DNA of 64,000 nucleotides from Pseudoalteromonas rubra (GCF_005887115.1 NZ_PNCJ01000015.1:227192-291191); one strand, 5' to 3'; shown: positions 20,001 to 30,101, counted from the first letter of the stretch. Numbers and translations are program-made. Notes: generated by a model not told the origin, from the sequence alone.

Positions 20001-23000
20001 GCACCACCTGAAGTGCAGTGGTGCGGTTGCGCCATAATATGGCGGTGCGCAGCACATCGTGACGGGCAATCAGCGTATTCAGTGCCCATTTAAAGCGCTC
20101 AAGGGACTCCGTGCTGTCGAACTCAAAGGTGGTGCTGGTAACATACGGGTCCTGCCCTTCACTCATGGTGTGCACAAACAACACGCCTTCTTGCAGCGGT
20201 GCCAGTGGGTAGATGTCCTGAATATTGGCCATGCCACCGGGGATGGTTGCCGCAATGTCGTCGAGTTGTTGCGCATCCAGCTCGGTGAGCGTCACCATCT
20301 CCGGGGTAATTTTACTGCAGTCTGTCGGGATTAAATTGGCGGGCACACAACTTGATTCCTCACTCCCAAGTGCCCGAACCTGGCGCGCCATGTCCTGTAG
20401 CGTGTGTGCCCTGAACAAGGCCTGCACGTCCGCCTGATACTGACGTGCGCGCAGCTGACTGACCAGCTGCATAATCAGTAGCGAGTGGCCCCCCAGCGCA
20501 AAGAAATTAGCGTGGACACCCACCTTATCGACGTCCAGAGACAACAGCGACGCGACAATCTCGACCACCATTTTCTCGGCCTCGGTGTGTGGTGCCTGAT
20601 AAGGTTGCTCGACCGTTTTCGCAGGCAGAGCCAGCAGCGCGCGCTTGTCCAGCTTGCCATTGGCAGTCAGCGGCCACTGCGCCACAAAACTGTAAGCCGA
20701 CGCCACCATGTAATCCGGCAGATTGCCGCTCAGGTGCTGTTGCAGTGCGTCAATCAGGCTGCTGTCTTGCGCACTTTGAATGAAAGCGCGCAGTACCTTG
20801 CCACCTTGCTGACCGGCCTCAGCCAGTACCACCGCCGACTCCACCTCAGGGTGACTCATCAGCTGGCTTTCTATCTCACCCAGTTCAACCCGGAAACCAC
20901 GGATCTTGACCTGATCGTCGCTGCGCCCGACAAACTCGATTTCGCCATCTGCCCCTATGCGCACCAGGTCACCGGTTTTGTATAAACGGGCGCTCAGTGC
21001 AGGATTAGCCGGGTCACAATACGGGTTATCAATAAATCGCTCGGCGGTGAGTTCGCTTTGATGCAGATAACCGCTGGCCAGACACTGACCACTGATGTAC
21101 AGCTCACCCACTACACCCGGCGGGCATAAGGTCAGCTGCTCGCTGAGTACCAGCGTCGCGGTATTGACGTTGGCGCGGCCAATGGGCACCGCGCGCGGGT
21201 CATCGTACCGGCCGCGGATGGCATAGCCGGATGCGGTGACTGTGGTCTCGGTCGGGCCATAGGTATTGAGCAGCACAAAGCCCGGTTTAAGCGCGGCCAC
21301 CGATTGTTTATCCAGTGCTTCACCGCCCACAATTACCAGGCGCAGCGCCAGAGATTCAAGCTCTGCTTCGCTCAGCGCCAGCATATGCCAGAACGCCGTT
21401 GGCAGGCTGGCCACGCTGATGGCATGGCTGTCACAGAAGGCAATAAAGGCCTCGCGGCTCAGCGACACCTCTTCATCGCGCAGCACCAAAGTGGCGCCCT
21501 GAGTCAACGTTGCCAGCCATTCCTCGACGAAAATATCGAAGTTCATAGTTGAGAACTGCAGCACGTTATCCGCTTCGGTGATTTCGTAGCGCTGCTCACA
21601 GTTCGCGGCAAAGTTGATCAGGTTATGATGGCTTATCATCACGCCCTTAGGATTACCGGTTGAGCCTGAGGTATACATCACATAGGCCAGGCTCTCAGGA
21701 GTCAGCGCCACATCCGGGTTGCTGATTGGGTAGCTTGCAAACTGGCTGGCATCGTCCAGCAGCACTGGCGTGACGTTAAAGTCGTTCAGGATCCCGGCGA
21801 CCTTTTGCTGGGTCAGCACCACAGACAGGCCGGTGTCTTCGACCATGTACGCCAGACGTTCCTGCGGATAATCCGGGTCCAGCGGCACATAGGCCCCGCC
21901 TGCTTTAAGGATGGCCAGTACGGCGACCATCATTTCCAGCGAGCGGCCCACACACAGGCCAACTAGCGTATCCGGGCCCACCTGATGCTCGGCGCGTAAA
22001 TAATGCGCCAGCTGATTGGCACGCTCATTGAGTAAATGGTAGGTCAGGATATCATCGTCATAGCTGACGGCCACTCTGTCCATGGTTTTAGTGGCCTGCT
22101 GCTCAAACAGCTGGTGCACTGAAACTTGTGGTAAATCCACAACCGGCCCCAGCTGTGCACTCAGTAATACCTGACGCTGCTCAGCAGAATAGGCCGTCCA
22201 CTGAGACGGAGATTCCTCAGAATCGCGCATAGCGTGATGTAATAAGTTGTCGATGGCAGTATTCATCAGATCTGCTACCAGCGCCAGCGGCACACGCGCA
22301 TCTGCCTGAAAGTCGAGGGTGAATGCATCACCAAAGTCATTGACCGACAAGTCCAATGGATAGTTACTGCGCTCACGCACTGCAGCAATATCATATAGGC
22401 TGCTTTGTTGCTCATCGAGGTTTTCAGAGTGGCGGAAATTCAGCGTGGTGCTGAACAGGGGCGAACTGGCATCCACCTGCGAATGGCGCTGTGCCTCGGC
22501 CAGTGCTACCTGCTCGTAGGGGATCAATCCCTGCAGCTGCTCATGGACCTGAGTCAGCAAGGTTCTGGCATCCACATCCGCAAGCGTTACACGCACCGGC
22601 AAGGTATTGATCAACATGCCCAGCATACGGTCTACACCCGCCTCTCCACTCATGCGTCCGGAGAGGACAGTACCAAACACCACATCCTGCATATTACAGC
22701 AGTGGCTCAGCACCTGTGCCCAGGCTGCATGGAACAGCACTGCGGGGCCCATTTGTAACTGCCGCGACAACTGACGAATTCGTTCATTCAGCTCAGGTAC
22801 CAGCGCATAGCTAAGCTCCTGCGAATTCGACCCATCACCCAGCGTATCTGCCAGGCCAAAAGGTAACGTTGGCGTATCAACATCACCCAGACGCGCCGAG
22901 AAAAAGGCTGCGCTGTCGAGGGTTTTGGCAATGTGCTGTGATTTGGCAACGAACTCGCGATACGGCACCTGAGGTGGCAAACTGGCCTGCTCACCCGCCA

Positions 23001-26000
23001 CACACATGGCAAGCTCTTCGAGGATCAGCTCGACGGAGACATGGTCGGTGATCAGGTGATGATGCTTAAACAAAGCATGGACTTTGCCACTGGCCTCGTC
23101 CCGAACAACCTGCATGCGTACCAGCGGGGCCTGCTCAACATCTATTTTATGATTGCCGTGCTCAACAAAGTCATTAAATGCCACCAGCACATCTTGCTGT
23201 GCAGCAAAGTCCAGCCACTCAACCAGACTGCCAACCTCTCTTTGCACCACCTGAATCGCTTTGTCCCGGCCACGCCAGAGGATCACGCTACGCAAGATAT
23301 CATGGCGCGCGACAACCTGCTCCAATGCATTAACGAAGCGCCCAAACTTGTCATCATCAGCAAAGGTCAGTGCCGCAGAAATCACATAAGGGTCGAATTC
23401 CTGCTGTAGAGAGTGCGCAAATAAAATGCCTTCCTGCAGTGGCGCCAGCGGATAAATATCCTGAATGTTTTGCACACCGCCAGGGATCTGCGCACAGACT
23501 GAATCGATTTCACTTTGGGTCAGCGCAATCAATGGCAGCATTTGTGGCGTGATAATAGTGGTATCAGCCATTATCCCATTCTCGGGTACTTGCCAGCTCA
23601 GCGCTTCTTCGTCCTGCTTAGTCACAGTGGTGGCCATCTCAGCCAGGGTCTGGGCCTTAAAAATAGCCGCCGCTTCTGCCGTAAACCCAGCTTGCTTAAG
23701 CCGGGCATGGATCTTCATCACCAGCAGTGAGTGTCCGCCCAGCTCAAAGAAGTTCGCCGTGCGGCTGATGTTGCTCGCTTCAATACCGAGCAACTGCGAC
23801 CATATCTCACTGAGCAGAATTTCCGTATCCGACTCGGGCGCTTCATAGTGTCCCTGCCCTGCGACCATATCGGGTTCCGGCAGCGCGCGTTTATCAATTT
23901 TACCATTGGCATTGAGTGGCCATTGCGTCATTGCTACAAACGCACCCGGAACCATGTAGGCCGGTAAACTATCGCCCAGTGCCTCACTTAACCAGTGACC
24001 CAGCGTCTGGCCCTCAGGCACCTGAGTTGCAGGTTCCACATAGGCCACTATCAAGGCATTATTGCTGAGGTCTTTACGGGCAACGACCAGTGCCTGCTCA
24101 ACCTGCTCCAATGCATTGAGTGTGTGTTCAATCTCACCTAACTCGACGCGAAAACCCCGGATCTTAATCTGGTCGTCTACCCGACCAACGTACACAATCT
24201 GGCCCTGTTCGTCATATCGCACCAGATCGCCAGTTCGATACAACATCGAAGGCTGTTCGGGGTCAGTGGAAAATGGATTAGGGATGAATTTCTCAGTGGT
24301 CAAATCTGGACGATTCAGATAACCCAGTGCCAATCCGGCACCACCGACATATAACTCTCCGATAGCACCAACGGGCAAAAGTTGTTGTTGTTGCGAGAGA
24401 ATAAAGCATCGATCACCACAGATGCCGGTCCCTATCGGTAATATTCCGCACGCCAGATCTTCACTGGTAAACGCGTGCCATGTAGTAAATGTGGTGTTTT
24501 CAGTAGGTCCATAGCCATTTACAAAAGTACAGTGAGGGTTGGTCGCCATAGCACGTTTAAGGCCATTCAGTCGGGCCGCCTCACCACCGGAAATCACACA
24601 TTTTAACGATGGTTGCTTAACCTGCGTGCGACTCCATTCATCAAATAGCCCGGTTGTCAGGAACATATCAGTGATCTGTTGCTCGTCTATCACCTCATCC
24701 AAACGAGACACAGTTAAGAACTCGTCGGGGAACAGTACACAACGACCTCCATTGAGCAGCGGTCCCCAAATTTCTATGGTCGCAGCATCAAAAGCGATGT
24801 TGGCACACTGTAAGAAAACGGTTTCATCACCAAGCTGAATAAAGTCAGGATTATCCACCAAACGCACAACCGCACGGTGCGGCGTCATAACCCCTTTAGG
24901 GTTGCCTGTTGAACCTGAAGTATAAATTACATAGGCAAGAGACTCAGGTGACTGAGCGCCACCCGCTGCAGGGTTTTCCGTCCCATAGTGGGCAAACCGG
25001 GCACTGTCATTATCTACGGCCAACAAATGAGCGTTGCTGAAAGAAAGTCGCTCACAAAGTGCAGATTCAGTCAGTACTAAGTGGGCGCCGCAGTCTGCCA
25101 GCATATATTCGAGGCGGGTTTGCGGATAAGTTGGCTCCAGTGGCAGGTAAGCACCACCCGCTTTAAGAATAGCCAGAGTCGCAACAACCATTTGAACTGA
25201 GCGACCGATACACAAACCCACTAAAGTACCATCAGTCACGCTATGTTGCTCACGTAAGTAATGGGCCAGCTGGTTAGCCTGCGCGTTGAGCTCGCCATAG
25301 CTGAGTGTCTGCTCATCAAGTTGCAATGCAATGGCGTCTGGTGTCTTTGCAGCTTGTGCTTCAAACACCTGTTGGATCTGCATGTCACTGCGATACCAGG
25401 GCACATCCGCCTGCCACTGCAACAACTGATGCTGCTGTGCCTGATCAGGCAGTATACTGCAAGAAACAGGCTGCTCCGGTGTCTCATTTAATGCTGTCAC
25501 CAGGTTTGTCAGCGCATTGGCCAGATAAGCCGCTACCTGCTTTACATCAACCTGTTGGTCAATCTGATACTCCAGCGAGAAGCCTTGTCCTAAATCATTT
25601 ACCGACACGCCAAACGGATAATTGGTGCGCTCTTTGGCACTCAGTAAAGTCCAGGCAGCATTGCTGTCGTGCAGCGCAGTTATATCATCCTGCGCAGCAG
25701 AATGGCGATAGTTCAGCATGGCGCTGAACAGGGTTGCGCCGCTGGCCAGTCCACTGTATTTTTGTGCTTCGGCCAGCGATACCTGCTCGTAAGGCAACAA
25801 GGCTTTGAGGCTCTGATCGACCCGCTTAAGCTGAGTCAGCACAGGAGCCTCATCCAGTGAAACCCGCAGCGGCAGGGTATTGATCATCATCCCCATCATG
25901 GTCTCAATGCCCGCCATGCCATTCATCCGGCCAGACATCACACTGCCAAACACCACCTCCTGCGACCCACAACAGGCGGCTATCACCTGCGCCCAGGCCA

Positions 26001-29000
26001 GATGGAACAAGGCTGCAGGACTCAGACTTTCACGCCGGGCCAGGGTGCGGATTGCGTCACTCAACTCAATCGGTAATGTGTCATGGTGGTCAACGATAGT
26101 CTCACCACTGCCTGTCACCTCACTCAGACCAAAAGGCAGTGTGGGGGTTTCTATATCGCCCAATTGCGCCGAGAAGAATCCGGCTACGTCAAGCCCTCGA
26201 TTGTGTTCAAGCGTATGCGCGATAAAGGCACGATAAGGCAAGGGCGTGGGCAATGCCGAATCGGGATCATCACATAGCTGCTGTAACTGGGATACCAGAA
26301 TACCCAGTGACACGTGATCCGTTGTGAGGTGATGGAAAGTCAATAGTGCGTAGCATTTGCCCTGTTCGCAGGCTTCTGTAACAGCCAGCTTGATAAGCGG
26401 TGCTTGTTCAAGGTCAAGAGTGTGCTGATGCTCAGCCACATAGGCTTCAAATGCGGCTTTGATCGGTTGTTCAGTATCAAACACCAGATGCGATACGCTC
26501 AGTTTTGCTTCACGCATCACCACTTGTACCGCGGTTTCTCGCTCACGCCACATCACAGCAGTACGCAGCACATCGTGGGTTGTCAGCATGCGTTGCAGCG
26601 CCTGCTGGAAATTAGTCAGCTGTGCCGGGCTGGTAAACTCAAACGCCGCCGTGGTGACATAAGGGTCAGCCTGGGTATTTAAGGTATGAACAAATAGCAC
26701 ACCTTCCTGAAGGGGTGCCAGTGGGTATATATCGGCAATATTACGATGCGTACCCGGTATTTTTGCGGCAATTTCATCAATTTCATGCTGGCTCAACTCA
26801 ACCAGATCCAGCATCTCGGGCGTCACATAGTGACAGTCAGCCGGGATGCCATTTTTGGGCACTTCAAACGTGCTGCCATCTTTACCCTGCCTGTCTAGCA
26901 GTTCTGCCATTTCCCGCAACGACGCGGTAGCAAACAGATCGTGAACCCGCGCCTGCCAGCCACGACTTTGCAGCTGACTGGCCAGTTGCATCAGCAACAG
27001 GGAATGACCACCCAGCTGGAAGAAGTTGGCGGTCGCGCTTACATCATCGACTTTGAGTAACTCAGACCATAAGGCCGCCAACGTCATTTCGGTCTCCGTT
27101 TGTGGTGCAAGGTATTCCCCCTGCAACGCAATGGTTGTGCACGCTAACAGGGCTTTCTTATCAATTTTACCGTTCGGGGTCAGTGGCCACTGAGTCAGCA
27201 AAGTGAAATGCCCAGGCACCATATGTGCAGGCAACTCCTGCTCAAGCTCTCGTTGCAGCGCAAAGACAAACTCAGCCTGCTCCGACTCTGCCACCGGCTG
27301 CTCCGGAATCACACAGGCCAGTAACTGATTGGTGCCACCCTGGCGCTTTGCCAGCACCACACAGGAGTGCACGGCCGAGAGTTTATTCAGGCCGTGCTCA
27401 ATTTCTCCCAGCTCGACGCGGAACCCGCGCACTTTAACCTGATCGTCAGCACGCCCGACAAACTCCAGCTCACCATCCGGCAAATAACGAACCAGGTCGC
27501 CACTGCGATACAGACGCGCTCCGGTTTGCGGGTTTTGCTGATAAAAGGGATTAGCGACAAACTTCTCTTCGCTTAATTCAGGGCGATTCAGATAGCCTTG
27601 CGCCAATCCGGCACCACCGATATACAACTCACCAATTGAGCCAACCGGTAGCATTTTTTGATATTCATCCAGGACAAACAAAGACACATTATCGAGCGCC
27701 TTACCGATGCGAACCGCATTACCCGGCATCAATTGACACACAGTGGCACACACCGATGCCTCAGACGGACCGTAGGCATTATAAAAACTATAACGTGCAG
27801 ACCATAAGTCCATCAGTTCTTGCTCGCAGGCCTCACCCGCCACAATCAGACATTGCAGGGCATAGTCTTCGCGATATTCCATGGTCGCCAAAAACGCCGG
27901 TGGCAAGGTCACATGAGTGATCTGCTGATGGGTGAACAACTCGGCCACTTTGCCAGGCTCAAGACGTGCTTCATCGCTGCTTATCACCAGAGTTGCGCCG
28001 TTCAGCAGCGCCATCACCCAGTCCCAGGTGCCCGCATCAAAGCTGATTGACGCGTAATGTAATACCCGGCTTTGTGGCGTGATGGCAAATCGGGCTTGCT
28101 GATTCTGGGCCAGATTGACAATACCACGGTGGGTACACATCACGCCCTTAGGTTTGCCCGTCGAACCCGACGTATAAATCAGGTAAGCCAGCTCATCGCT
28201 GTGCTGCTGTATCTCTGTGCTGAGGTTGTGCAGGCCATGCTGAGCCCATCGTCCAGCCTGGGTGTCCAGCGAGATCACTTTGTCAGCAGCAAATGCCAGC
28301 GACTCACGACATCGCTCATTGGTCAGGATCACACTGACTGCGGAGTCTTCCATCATGTAAGCCAGGCGCTCCGCCGGGTAATTGGGATCCAGAGGCACGT
28401 AAACCCCCCCCGCTTTTAGAGTCGCCAGGATGGCTATCATCATTTCGATGGAGCGGTTGATACACACACCCACATAGCTGCCCGGCATAACGCCTTGTTG
28501 CGCCATATAATGCGCCAGCTGATTGGCCCGTTCATTCAGTGCCTGGTAGCTCAGGGACGTCTCACCAAACACCAAAGCGCAGTGGTTAGGCGTGGCAGCA
28601 ACTTGCTGCTCAAACACTTGCTGTATCGTTAACTGAGACGCATAGTCCACCTGGTTGCCATTCCAGTCGAACAGCTGCTGCTCAATTTCCTGCTCAGTGG
28701 CTAACGTGTAATCGCCAATCAGCATGGTTGGGTTAGTTACTACATCGGTGATCATGGTCGTCAGACGACTGACATGGCCATCAATCTCATCTTCGTTGAA
28801 GAAATTTCGGTCAAAGTTAAACTCAACATGGACGTTATTAATATTATCATGGCTGCGCACATAAATAGACAAAGGGTATGAGCTAAAGCCACTGTTCAGT
28901 ACCGCCTTGTAACTGGACACTTCACCAAACTGGGTATCGGACGGGTGATCTTCTACCGATAACTGAATATCAAACAACTGGCCCTCACCCTCATTCATTG

Positions 29001-30027
29001 GCCTGAGGTCGCGGATCATTTCATGCAGCGGGTACTTTTGATATTTATAGCTGCGTTTGAGCTCGGCGGCCACGGCTTTGAAAGTGTCAGCAAAGCTATC
29101 GGTACGCGAAAAGGCCACGCCAACGGGGATCACTGACGCCATCATACCTATCGTCTGGCGTAATTTAGCCGAGCTGCGGTTGTGGACGGGCATCCCGATG
29201 TGGACCAGATCACGCTTATCATTCATCTGCGAAAAATACACCGCGACCAAAGTGGTGAAAAAGTGCGTTGCTGAGCAGCCATAACGCGCGGCAACCGCGC
29301 CGATTTGATTGTACTGCTGCTGGGTAAATTCATACTCGCGGCGAGCAAACGGCTGGTCATCAAACTGGTTGGTTTTCTTCAGCAGCAGTGGATCGGGTAG
29401 GGTCTTAAACTTTTCCTGCCAGAAAGCCCGGTCTTTTTCGAACCGGCTGCTTTGTCGATAGGCCAGATCTTTTTCAATAAACTCGCTGTACGACGGGCGT
29501 TCAGGCACTTCTTTGATGAACTGACCCTGTGCATTCATCGCCAGATACGTTTCACTGAGGTATTCAAGGAACAGGCTGCCCGCGATACCATCCACTATCA
29601 GATGGTGGAACACCATACACATGGCACTCTCCTGCTCGGAGATTTTTAACCAGTGAATGCGCCATAAACAAGGTCCATAAATATCAAAAGGGGTAGACAT
29701 CTGAGTCTGGCAATAGTCCGCGGCACGCTGATGCGCATCCGCATAGCCACTGAGGTCAATACACTTCCAGTCCAGTTGCAGATCATCATTGATGATTTGC
29801 CAGGGCTGGGTGTCTTCCAGTACCAGATTGATACGATACGCGTCGGTATGTGCCACGACGTGATCCAGTGCATGCTTAAAGCGTATCGGGTCCAGTGCCC
29901 CTGTTAATACAAACCGACCCCCAACGTTGTACAGTGGGGATTCACTCTTGAATACTTGCTCCATCCAGACTGGTTGCTGAGATGATGTCAGGGGGTAACG
30001 TCTATTATTCATTCTTGGTCTATCCAT
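17020..30027 (-). CDS. NRPS4: four-module initiating peptide synthetase with starter-type C domain, predicted Phe-(Val/Ile)-X-Ala
   Basis: About 4335 residues. The frame is open to a GTG at 30093, but I prefer the ATG at 30027: a GGGG ribosome binding site lies 9 bases upstream and homology to condensation domains starts just after it. It is the only synthetase here without a docking domain. Its first domain (LTSSQQPVWMEQ, HHLIVDG near residue 142) resembles starter C domains that load an acyl group. Then follow A1 (near 665), T1 (near 1007), dual-like C2 (HHLTTDH near 1235), A2 (1747), T2 (2097), C3 (HHLITDH near 2325), A3 (2830), T3 (3179), C4 (HHLISDH near 3406), A4 (3922) and T4 (4274). 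Codes: DAWTIAAVCK (Phe), DAIFIGGTFK (Val/Ile-like, unsure), DIESIGTVTK (unknown, perhaps basic) and DLYNNALTYK (Ala-like). The tail ends MMSGTL. There is no thioesterase. Confidence 0.95.
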   Translation of the reverse strand: MDRPRMNNRRYPLTSSQQPVWMEQVFKSESPLYNVGGRFVLTGALDPIRFKHALDHVVAHTDAYRINLVLEDTQPWQIINDDLQLDWKCIDLSGYADAHQRAADYCQTQMSTPFDIYGPCLWRIHWLKISEQESAMCMVFHHLIVDGIAGSLFLEYLSETYLAMNAQGQFIKEVPERPSYSEFIEKDLAYRQSSRFEKDRAFWQEKFKTLPDPLLLKKTNQFDDQPFARREYEFTQQQYNQIGAVAARYGCSATHFFTTLVAVYFSQMNDKRDLVHIGMPVHNRSSAKLRQTIGMMASVIPVGVAFSRTDSFADTFKAVAAELKRSYKYQKYPLHEMIRDLRPMNEGEGQLFDIQLSVEDHPSDTQFGEVSSYKAVLNSGFSSYPLSIYVRSHDNINNVHVEFNFDRNFFNEDEIDGHVSRLTTMITDVVTNPTMLIGDYTLATEQEIEQQLFDWNGNQVDYASQLTIQQVFEQQVAATPNHCALVFGETSLSYQALNERANQLAHYMAQQGVMPGSYVGVCINRSIEMMIAILATLKAGGVYVPLDPNYPAERLAYMMEDSAVSVILTNERCRESLAFAADKVISLDTQAGRWAQHGLHNLSTEIQQHSDELAYLIYTSGSTGKPKGVMCTHRGIVNLAQNQQARFAITPQSRVLHYASISFDAGTWDWVMALLNGATLVISSDEARLEPGKVAELFTHQQITHVTLPPAFLATMEYREDYALQCLIVAGEACEQELMDLWSARYSFYNAYGPSEASVCATVCQLMPGNAVRIGKALDNVSLFVLDEYQKMLPVGSIGELYIGGAGLAQGYLNRPELSEEKFVANPFYQQNPQTGARLYRSGDLVRYLPDGELEFVGRADDQVKVRGFRVELGEIEHGLNKLSAVHSCVVLAKRQGGTNQLLACVIPEQPVAESEQAEFVFALQRELEQELPAHMVPGHFTLLTQWPLTPNGKIDKKALLACTTIALQGEYLAPQTETEMTLAALWSELLKVDDVSATANFFQLGGHSLLLMQLASQLQSRGWQARVHDLFATASLREMAELLDRQGKDGSTFEVPKNGIPADCHYVTPEMLDLVELSQHEIDEIAAKIPGTHRNIADIYPLAPLQEGVLFVHTLNTQADPYVTTAAFEFTSPAQLTNFQQALQRMLTTHDVLRTAVMWRERETAVQVVMREAKLSVSHLVFDTEQPIKAAFEAYVAEHQHTLDLEQAPLIKLAVTEACEQGKCYALLTFHHLTTDHVSLGILVSQLQQLCDDPDSALPTPLPYRAFIAHTLEHNRGLDVAGFFSAQLGDIETPTLPFGLSEVTGSGETIVDHHDTLPIELSDAIRTLARRESLSPAALFHLAWAQVIAACCGSQEVVFGSVMSGRMNGMAGIETMMGMMINTLPLRVSLDEAPVLTQLKRVDQSLKALLPYEQVSLAEAQKYSGLASGATLFSAMLNYRHSAAQDDITALHDSNAAWTLLSAKERTNYPFGVSVNDLGQGFSLEYQIDQQVDVKQVAAYLANALTNLVTALNETPEQPVSCSILPDQAQQHQLLQWQADVPWYRSDMQIQQVFEAQAAKTPDAIALQLDEQTLSYGELNAQANQLAHYLREQHSVTDGTLVGLCIGRSVQMVVATLAILKAGGAYLPLEPTYPQTRLEYMLADCGAHLVLTESALCERLSFSNAHLLAVDNDSARFAHYGTENPAAGGAQSPESLAYVIYTSGSTGNPKGVMTPHRAVVRLVDNPDFIQLGDETVFLQCANIAFDAATIEIWGPLLNGGRCVLFPDEFLTVSRLDEVIDEQQITDMFLTTGLFDEWSRTQVKQPSLKCVISGGEAARLNGLKRAMATNPHCTFVNGYGPTENTTFTTWHAFTSEDLACGILPIGTGICGDRCFILSQQQQLLPVGAIGELYVGGAGLALGYLNRPDLTTEKFIPNPFSTDPEQPSMLYRTGDLVRYDEQGQIVYVGRVDDQIKIRGFRVELGEIEHTLNALEQVEQALVVARKDLSNNALIVAYVEPATQVPEGQTLGHWLSEALGDSLPAYMVPGAFVAMTQWPLNANGKIDKRALPEPDMVAGQGHYEAPESDTEILLSEIWSQLLGIEASNISRTANFFELGGHSLLVMKIHARLKQAGFTAEAAAIFKAQTLAEMATTVTKQDEEALSWQVPENGIMADTTIITPQMLPLIALTQSEIDSVCAQIPGGVQNIQDIYPLAPLQEGILFAHSLQQEFDPYVISAALTFADDDKFGRFVNALEQVVARHDILRSVILWRGRDKAIQVVQREVGSLVEWLDFAAQQDVLVAFNDFVEHGNHKIDVEQAPLVRMQVVRDEASGKVHALFKHHHLITDHVSVELILEELAMCVAGEQASLPPQVPYREFVAKSQHIAKTLDSAAFFSARLGDVDTPTLPFGLADTLGDGSNSQELSYALVPELNERIRQLSRQLQMGPAVLFHAAWAQVLSHCCNMQDVVFGTVLSGRMSGEAGVDRMLGMLINTLPVRVTLADVDARTLLTQVHEQLQGLIPYEQVALAEAQRHSQVDASSPLFSTTLNFRHSENLDEQQSSLYDIAAVRERSNYPLDLSVNDFGDAFTLDFQADARVPLALVADLMNTAIDNLLHHAMRDSEESPSQWTAYSAEQRQVLLSAQLGPVVDLPQVSVHQLFEQQATKTMDRVAVSYDDDILTYHLLNERANQLAHYLRAEHQVGPDTLVGLCVGRSLEMMVAVLAILKAGGAYVPLDPDYPQERLAYMVEDTGLSVVLTQQKVAGILNDFNVTPVLLDDASQFASYPISNPDVALTPESLAYVMYTSGSTGNPKGVMISHHNLINFAANCEQRYEITEADNVLQFSTMNFDIFVEEWLATLTQGATLVLRDEEVSLSREAFIAFCDSHAISVASLPTAFWHMLALSEAELESLALRLVIVGGEALDKQSVAALKPGFVLLNTYGPTETTVTASGYAIRGRYDDPRAVPIGRANVNTATLVLSEQLTLCPPGVVGELYISGQCLASGYLHQSELTAERFIDNPYCDPANPALSARLYKTGDLVRIGADGEIEFVGRSDDQVKIRGFRVELGEIESQLMSHPEVESAVVLAEAGQQGGKVLRAFIQSAQDSSLIDALQQHLSGNLPDYMVASAYSFVAQWPLTANGKLDKRALLALPAKTVEQPYQAPHTEAEKMVVEIVASLLSLDVDKVGVHANFFALGGHSLLIMQLVSQLRARQYQADVQALFRAHTLQDMARQVRALGSEESSCVPANLIPTDCSKITPEMVTLTELDAQQLDDIAATIPGGMANIQDIYPLAPLQEGVLFVHTMSEGQDPYVTSTTFEFDSTESLERFKWALNTLIARHDVLRTAILWRNRTTALQVVQREVELPVTELDFSGEADVRAAFSTHVAEQPLWIELENAPLLQLSVCEDAAQGKHYALLCEHHLISDHVSLEILVHELTALLNGNEASLAEPVPYREFVGRTLARTASLDTEAFFTQMLGDVSEPTLPYGLTDVLNDGSGIETVHVTLDEAQAQRIRRLTRQYHSSPAALFHLVWAKVLGVCSGQSEVVFGTVLSGRMSDDGLSSQLMGMMINTLPLRVSLSGQDAMSLLAQINDDLHALMPYEQVSLAEAQRCSGVSAQLPLFSAMLNYRHSATQESQLEQDAGFKVLATEERTNYPFNLSVDDFGDGFGFELQVDKRAPAARIAQYLQVTLTQVLDLLDSQSCTAVQSLCVLDEAERQQQLHSWNDTTLDYPRELCIHELFEQQAAAMPEQIALRFGEQTLSYGELNARANQLAHYLRAEHNIGPDSLVGLCVERSLEMVIGIWGILKAGGAYVPLDPNYPQSRLAYLIEDASLNVVLSQQNVAEEVTLGYANVVLLDAPESHNHDIFSAYPAHNLTRAETGVCARSLAYLIYTSGSTGKPKGVMIEHRNTVAMLQWAKQAYSDAELDKVLASTSLNFDLSIYELFLPLCFGYQSVIVNNAMALAEQQLDISMINTVPSAMKALLEVGAVPQGVKVINLAGEPLTAQQVNQILEACPGVVVCNLYGPSEDTTYSTAARFTSALSQVPDIGRVIANSQAYVLGSAQELLPTGSVGELYLGGAGVARGYLNRPELTAERFIDNPYYEAAGVNNSKRLYRTGDLVRYCEDGRIEFIGRIDDQVKIRGFRIELGEIEHRLNSLTEVSTSLVMAQEHSGGGQYLVAYLQPCLTCDTREETQQQVWLSDVKSALAGELPAHMIPSQFVLIDEWPLTPNGKVDKKALPAPQGMLAGQEYIAPQSETEHALVAIWAELLGLDPQQISTCANFFELGGHSLYLIKLAGAVKTQFEIELTLREIYDAAELAVLSQVIESKQAQKYLEDKKANESVMMSGTL
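20257..22021. repeat. Copy 2 of near-identical A-T module block (inside NRPS4 module 3)
   Basis: This stretch aligns with 1-1765 at a constant offset of 20256 with no gaps. I counted 8 differences in the first 300 aligned positions. It covers most of the adenylation domain, the carrier domain and the start of the next linker of NRPS4 module 3. The similarity drops abruptly near 22022, just inside the conserved QLAHYL segment of the A domain. The left limit cannot be set because the partner copy leaves the window. Confidence 0.93.
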
Positions 30028-30101
30028 ACTCACTGGCCCCGATGCGCGGGGACCTTGATAATACTCAGGCCATAAGGCATAACCGTAAGGCACAAAACGT
30101 G

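Noticed and set aside
30028..30093. Upstream in-frame extension of NRPS4 from a GTG
   Set aside because: No ribosome binding site, overlaps the region just after the exporter's hairpin, and the extra 22 residues do not look like a docking domain.
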